Shown: piece by piece, positions 61,196-64,000 of the stretch
Layout: the number at the start of each line of letters is the position of its first letter
How positions within the stretch are numbered: position 1 is the first letter of the stretch
NCBI RefSeq assembly: GCF_025989145.1
Contig: NZ_JAPDNQ010000001.1
Coordinates: 1,302,001 to 1,366,000, forward strand
Length of the DNA: 64,000 nucleotides
Reading direction: 5' to 3'
Source: Microbacterium sp. SSM24
GTDB taxonomy: Bacteria; Actinomycetota; Actinomycetes; Actinomycetales; Microbacteriaceae
Made by a program: the position numbers and the translations under genes
Notes under the pieces: model-generated
What the model was told of the DNA's origin: nothing
Databases searched by the model: none
Seen by the model: the letters and a program-made list of their open reading frames with translations, nothing else

Positions 61196-62215
61196 ATGCC
61201 CCGACAACCTCGCGTTCCTAGGTCTCGCGGCGCACTCCACTACGACAAGCAGGCGTTGAGACTGGACGAGCTGGTCGATCGTCTCGCGGAGCGAGGACTG
61301 GTGATCCCGAATCGCGAGCGGGCAACACGGTATCTGAAGCACATCGGCTACTTCCGGCTCTCGCCGTACACGATCCCCTTCCAGCAGGGACAACCCGATC
61401 ACCTCTTTCGCGAGGACGTGGAGTTCGACGATGTGTTGGGCATCTACGTCTTCGACCGGGCCCTCCGTCTACTCGTCATGGATGCATTGGAGCGCGTCGA
61501 GGTCGCGGTGCGCGCAGCGCTGACAGATCACATGTCGACCACATACGAGGACCCTCACTGGTATGTCGATGCATCGCACTTCGTGAATCGCGGCAAGCAC
61601 ACCGGACTGCTGAGGATGATTCAGGAGACTTCGGACACCAGGCTACTTGGGACGGCAGAGCCAGCGGGGCGGACGTTCTCGTCGAATGAGGACGCCGGCG
61701 TCGTCTATCGGTCTGCGCTCGAGCACTACCTGATGACGTACGGCTCACCCGAGCTGCCGCCCTCGTGGCTGATGGTTGAGACGCTCACTCTCGGTCAGCT
61801 GAACAACGTGGTCGACAACCTGCGGCGCCGCTCCGACAGGACGGCTATAGCTCAGCGCATCGGTCTGAGCGAGCCGGTGCTCATGTCATGGCTGCGCACA
61901 TACGTGCGCGTTCGGAACGTCTGCGCACACCATGGCCGGCTGTGGAACGTCGGCATCGGCGTGTATCCGGCGATCCCTAGCTCACCCGCGATCTCGTGGT
62001 TGAAGGGAGACGCTGCACTGCCACGTCGCTCAGAGAAGCGGCTCTATCCGGTACTCGTGTCACTGCAGTCTGTGCTCGATGTGGTGTCGCCACGCAGCAC
62101 ATGGGCGCGGCGACTTCACGACCTCGTGAGCACCCGCCCACCCATGAACCTGGCTGGCATGGGGATACCCAAGAACTGGGCCGACGACGAGTTCTGGGCA
62201 CGCCACATTCGGTGA
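61196..62215 (+). CDS. Abi_2 (AbiD/AbiF-like) family HEPN protein
   Basis: 339 residues. The N-terminal part has LVDRLAERGLVIPNRERATRYLKHIGYFRLS and FDRALRLLVMDALERVEVAVRAAL, the Abi_2 signature. The C-terminal part has the HEPN RNase motif RX4H as RNVCAH (Arg240, His245) in VRVRNVCAHHGRLWN. Relatives abort phage infection by cutting RNA; similar proteins have been proposed as ancestors of Cas13. ATG at 61196 is chosen over TTG at 61163, which lies inside the terminator stem; GGAAGAG is six bases upstream. No second protein partner is present, so the upstream RNA is the natural antitoxin candidate. Confidence 0.88.
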   Translation: MPRQPRVPRSRGALHYDKQALRLDELVDRLAERGLVIPNRERATRYLKHIGYFRLSPYTIPFQQGQPDHLFREDVEFDDVLGIYVFDRALRLLVMDALERVEVAVRAALTDHMSTTYEDPHWYVDASHFVNRGKHTGLLRMIQETSDTRLLGTAEPAGRTFSSNEDAGVVYRSALEHYLMTYGSPELPPSWLMVETLTLGQLNNVVDNLRRRSDRTAIAQRIGLSEPVLMSWLRTYVRVRNVCAHHGRLWNVGIGVYPAIPSSPAISWLKGDAALPRRSEKRLYPVLVSLQSVLDVVSPRSTWARRLHDLVSTRPPMNLAGMGIPKNWADDEFWARHIR

Positions 62216-62240
62216 CTGAGCCACGGGCGACGGGCGATCG

Positions 62241-62257
62241 TTGTGGAGCCTAGGAGA
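62241..62257. repeat. 17 bp copy of the tRNA-Ala 3' end
   Basis: TTGTGGAGCCTAGGAGA equals 62326-62342, i.e. tRNA-Ala 3' end plus three flanking bases. After it the sequence diverges (CTCCGTCGC). It may be the true right border of the Abi insertion. Confidence 0.7.
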
Positions 62258-62290
62258 CTCCGTCGCCTCGTATCGCAGGTCCGGATAACT

Positions 62291-62323
62291 GAGAAGCGCC
62301 GCCCCTTCGGGACGGCGCTTCTC
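62291..62323 (-). terminator. Terminator of the tRNA-Ile/tRNA-Ala transcript
   Basis: GAGAAGCGCCG pairs exactly with CGGCGCTTCTC, with a further CCC/GGG pairing in the loop. Six bases behind the tRNA-Ala 3' end on the minus strand. Confidence 0.75.
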
Positions 62324-62328
62324 GATTG

Positions 62329-62401
62329 TGGAGCCTAGGAGATTCGAACTCCTGACATCCTGCTTGCAAAGCAGGCGCTCTACCAACTGAGCTAAGGCCC
62401 C
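62329..62401 (-). tRNA. tRNA-Ala (TGC)
   Basis: 73 bases: acceptor GGGGCCT/AGGCTCC, D arm AGCTCAGTTGGTAGAGC, anticodon stem around TTTGCAA (anticodon TGC), T arm GGTTCGAATC-type (AGTTCGAATCT). CCA not encoded. Together with tRNA-Ile behind gyrA, the standard actinobacterial order. Confidence 0.95.
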
Positions 62402-62415
62402 TCTTGAGATGACGG

Positions 62416-62489
62416 TGGGGCTACCAGGACTTGAACCTGGGACCTCTTCATTATCAGTGAAGCGCTCTAACCGCCTGAGCTATAGCCCC
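62416..62489 (-). tRNA. tRNA-Ile (GAT)
   Basis: 74 bases: acceptor GGGGCTA/TAGCCCC, D arm AGCTCAGGCGGTTAGAGC, anticodon stem CTTCA/TGAAG with loop CTGATAA (GAT), T arm GGTTCAAGTCC. Fourteen bases ahead of tRNA-Ala in the same direction. Confidence 0.95.
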
Positions 62490-62640
62490 GTCTGGACCGG
62501 CGTTTTCGAGCCGATCAACCTCCAAGACTTTACCCGACGCCCGCCGTTTTCACGAATCGGAGCGGATGCCGCGTCGCCGGCCGAGGCAGAGCGCGACGCG
62601 CCTGACGCCCGCACGCCGGGAGCCGCGATTGACTGTCTCC

Positions 62641-63354
62641 ATGGCGGCGACCTCACACGAAGGCGAACCCCACGGGTCCGGACTGGGCCAGCGACTGAAC
62701 TGGCTGCGGGCCGGCGTGCTCGGTGCGAACGACGGCATCGTGTCGGTCGCGGCGCTCGTGGTGGGCGTCGCGGGTGCGACCACGGATGCCCCCGCTCTGT
62801 TCCTGGCGGGCATCGCCGGTCTCGTCGGCGGTGCGATCTCGATGGCTCTCGGCGAGTACGTCTCCGTCAGCAGCCAACGCGACAGTGAGCGCGCGCTCAT
62901 CGCGAAGGAGTCGCGCGAGCTGCGCGACATGCCTGCGGAAGAGCTCGAGGAGCTGACTCAGCTCTACCGCGACCGCGGCCTCACGGAAGACACGGCCCGT
63001 CGCGTCGCCGAGGAGCTGACCGCCCACGACGCACTGTCGGCGCACCTCGAGGTCGAGCTGCACATCGATCAGCACGACCTCGTCAACCCCTGGCATGCCG
63101 CGCTGTCGTCCGCCGTCGCCTTCACACTCGGGGCGCTGCTGCCGCTGCTCGCCATCCTTCTCCCACCACCTGAATGGCGAGTCCCGGTCACGTTCGCCGC
63201 GGTGCTCATCGCGCTCGCGATCACCGGCAGCATCTCAGCTCAGCTGGGTGGCTCGTCCAAGGGCCGGGCCGTCCTGCGCCTCGTCCTCGGAGGCGCGCTC
63301 GCCCTCGGAGCGACCTGGCTCATCGGCACACTGCTGGGAACAACCGTGGTGTGA
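62641..63354 (+). CDS. VIT1/CCC1 family membrane protein
   Basis: 237 residues. N-terminal signature NWLRAGVLGANDGIVSVAALVVG and ISMALGEYVSVSSQRDSERA, a cytosolic Glu-rich helical loop (about 85-145, which binds metal in VIT1), then three helices. It probably moves Fe2+ or Mn2+. ATG at 62641 gives the family N-terminus; upstream frame is Arg/Pro-rich. Confidence 0.9.
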   Translation: MAATSHEGEPHGSGLGQRLNWLRAGVLGANDGIVSVAALVVGVAGATTDAPALFLAGIAGLVGGAISMALGEYVSVSSQRDSERALIAKESRELRDMPAEELEELTQLYRDRGLTEDTARRVAEELTAHDALSAHLEVELHIDQHDLVNPWHAALSSAVAFTLGALLPLLAILLPPPEWRVPVTFAAVLIALAITGSISAQLGGSSKGRAVLRLVLGGALALGATWLIGTLLGTTVV

Positions 63355-63382
63355 CGCGCCGGCCGGCAGCCGGCATCCGCGG

Positions 63383-63787
63383 TCAGTTCGAGGTGAAGCC
63401 GACCAGAAGGCCGCCGGTGACCTTGACGGCGAGGTTGTAGATGCCGGCCAGCACCGCGCCGAGGACCGTCACGACCACGAGGTTGAGGATCGCGACGACC
63501 GCCGAGAACGCGAGCACCTGCGGCAGGCTGACGAACTGCGACAGCAGGATGGTGCCGTCGGTGAAGTTTCCGAAGAACTCGTCCGCGCGCGCGATGAGGC
63601 CCGTGGTCTGCACGACCAGGAAGACGAGGACGAACGACACGACGGTCACCACAGCGAGCGCGATGGCCGCGAGGAACGACAGCTTCACGGCCGACCAGAA
63701 GTCGACGTAGACCAGGCGCAGGCGCACCTGCTTGGCGGATGTCTTATGGCTGGACTTCTTGGCGAGCTTGTCGGCTACCGTGCTCAT
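63383..63787 (-). CDS. DUF3566 membrane protein
   Basis: 134 residues. Cytosolic start ([25 protein letters not shown]), then two helix groups (about 33-65 and 88-118) and the conserved [18 protein letters not shown]. It always follows gyrA in this phylum; the role is unknown. ATG overlaps the gyrA stop by four bases. Confidence 0.93.
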   Translation of the reverse strand: MSTVADKLAKKSSHKTSAKQVRLRLVYVDFWSAVKLSFLAAIALAVVTVVSFVLVFLVVQTTGLIARADEFFGNFTDGTILLSQFVSLPQVLAFSAVVAILNLVVVTVLGAVLAGIYNLAVKVTGGLLVGFTSN

Positions 63788-64000
63788 GCGTCAACACTCT
63801 CTTCGGGGGTATCGGGAGAAGCCGGGGGGGTGGCCGAATCGGGGTCGGCGGCTTCTGCGGTTTCTGCCAGGCCCCGCTCACCGTTCCGTGCGATCGCGAT
63901 GATGCGATCCTCGTCGGCGGCGCGGGCGAACACGACACCCATGGTGTCGCGGCCCTTGGCTGGGACCTCGGCCACGGCAGAGCGTACCACCTTGCCGCTG
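63784..64000 (-). CDS. gyrA: DNA gyrase subunit A, C-terminal end (5' part outside the window)
   Basis: The visible 71 residues end the beta-pinwheel ([23 protein letters not shown], split as one blade) followed by an acidic Pro/Ala/Asp tail, the usual GyrA end in this family. Gyrase adds negative supercoils. Placement before DUF3566 and the two tRNAs fits the oriC-proximal order. Confidence 0.93.
   Translation of the reverse strand, partial: SGKVVRSAVAEVPAKGRDTMGVVFARAADEDRIIAIARNGERGLAETAEAADPDSATPPASPDTPEESVDA

Larger units (their letters stand above)
61014..62377. mobile_element. Putative mini-island at tRNA-Ala carrying the Abi gene
   Basis: Bounded by the 47 bp partial tRNA-Ala repeat on the left and the intact tRNA-Ala on the right, offset 1,317. 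Content: a structured RNA and one Abi-family gene. No integrase is present, so it is a remnant or was moved by a helper. A further 17-base piece of the tRNA end lies inside at 62241-62257. Confidence 0.5.

Overview
The window is high-GC actinobacterial DNA, most likely Microbacterium or a close relative in Microbacteriaceae. The basis is gene content, GC-rich codon use and gene order: a gyrA 3' end, a DUF3566 gene, tRNA-Ile and tRNA-Ala, cyclophilin, rhomboid, crgA, sortase, pknB, a pknA-like kinase, pbpA, rodA, pstP, fhaB and fhaA. That order is the well known neighbourhood of the actinobacterial replication origin, so oriC should lie just beyond the right edge. No species call is possible from this alone.

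Layout. 1-2.7 kb: the end of a fatty acid desaturase and an ArsR-controlled operon (ArsR, double SRPBCC protein, alpha/beta hydrolase). 2.8-16.5 kb: purL, a tandem pair of related membrane-anchored proteins, a patatin/PlsC lipid pair, a YtrA-type GntR plus ABC transporter operon, chorismate mutase, an AI-2E family transporter, a lactonase-like protein, purA and a Pr6Pr membrane protein. 16.5-27.9 kb: a DUF1254/DUF1214 protein, argG, a segment of about 2.4 kb bracketed by a 345 bp direct repeat of the argG 3' end (a secreted protein and an orphan LuxR regulator lie inside), an ECF sigma factor fused to a ZAS-like zinc motif, membrane helices and an Ig-like domain, a penicillin acylase family enzyme, and an O-antigen-ligase relative that looks internally deleted. 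27.9-34.2 kb: a translationally coupled Mrp Na+/H+ antiporter operon (A/B fusion, C, D, E, F, G). 34.2-45.5 kb: a membrane protein, a LacI regulator facing an MFS transporter across a perfect palindrome, nucS, a repeat-filled gap, a HAD phosphatase, a coiled-coil membrane protein, a rhomboid-like/DUF2156 fusion, a cold shock protein, a GntR/FCD regulator, a GNAT enzyme and tRNA-Leu. 45.8-57.7 kb: the Ser/Thr phosphorylation and cell-elongation cluster. 57.7-64 kb: cyclophilin, a YbaK-like editing protein, NUDIX, a second Pr6Pr protein, an Abi_2/HEPN gene in a small tRNA-Ala-flanked island, tRNAs, a VIT/CCC1-like transporter, DUF3566 and gyrA.

The strongest candidate for an unusual system is at 61.0-62.4 kb. 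An Abi-family protein with a HEPN RNase motif (RX4H) sits directly behind a structured RNA that ends in a terminator-like hairpin. The unit is bracketed by a duplicated 3' part of tRNA-Ala. This looks like an Abi toxin with its own non-coding RNA partner on a mini-island. Second is the argG 3'-end duplication. Third is a cross-cutting pattern: many genes have a TAnnnT box only 5-8 nt before the start codon and no ribosome binding site, which suggests frequent leaderless transcription.

Most calls rest on protein motifs read by eye. Operators, the ncRNA and island boundaries are inferences from symmetry and repeats.
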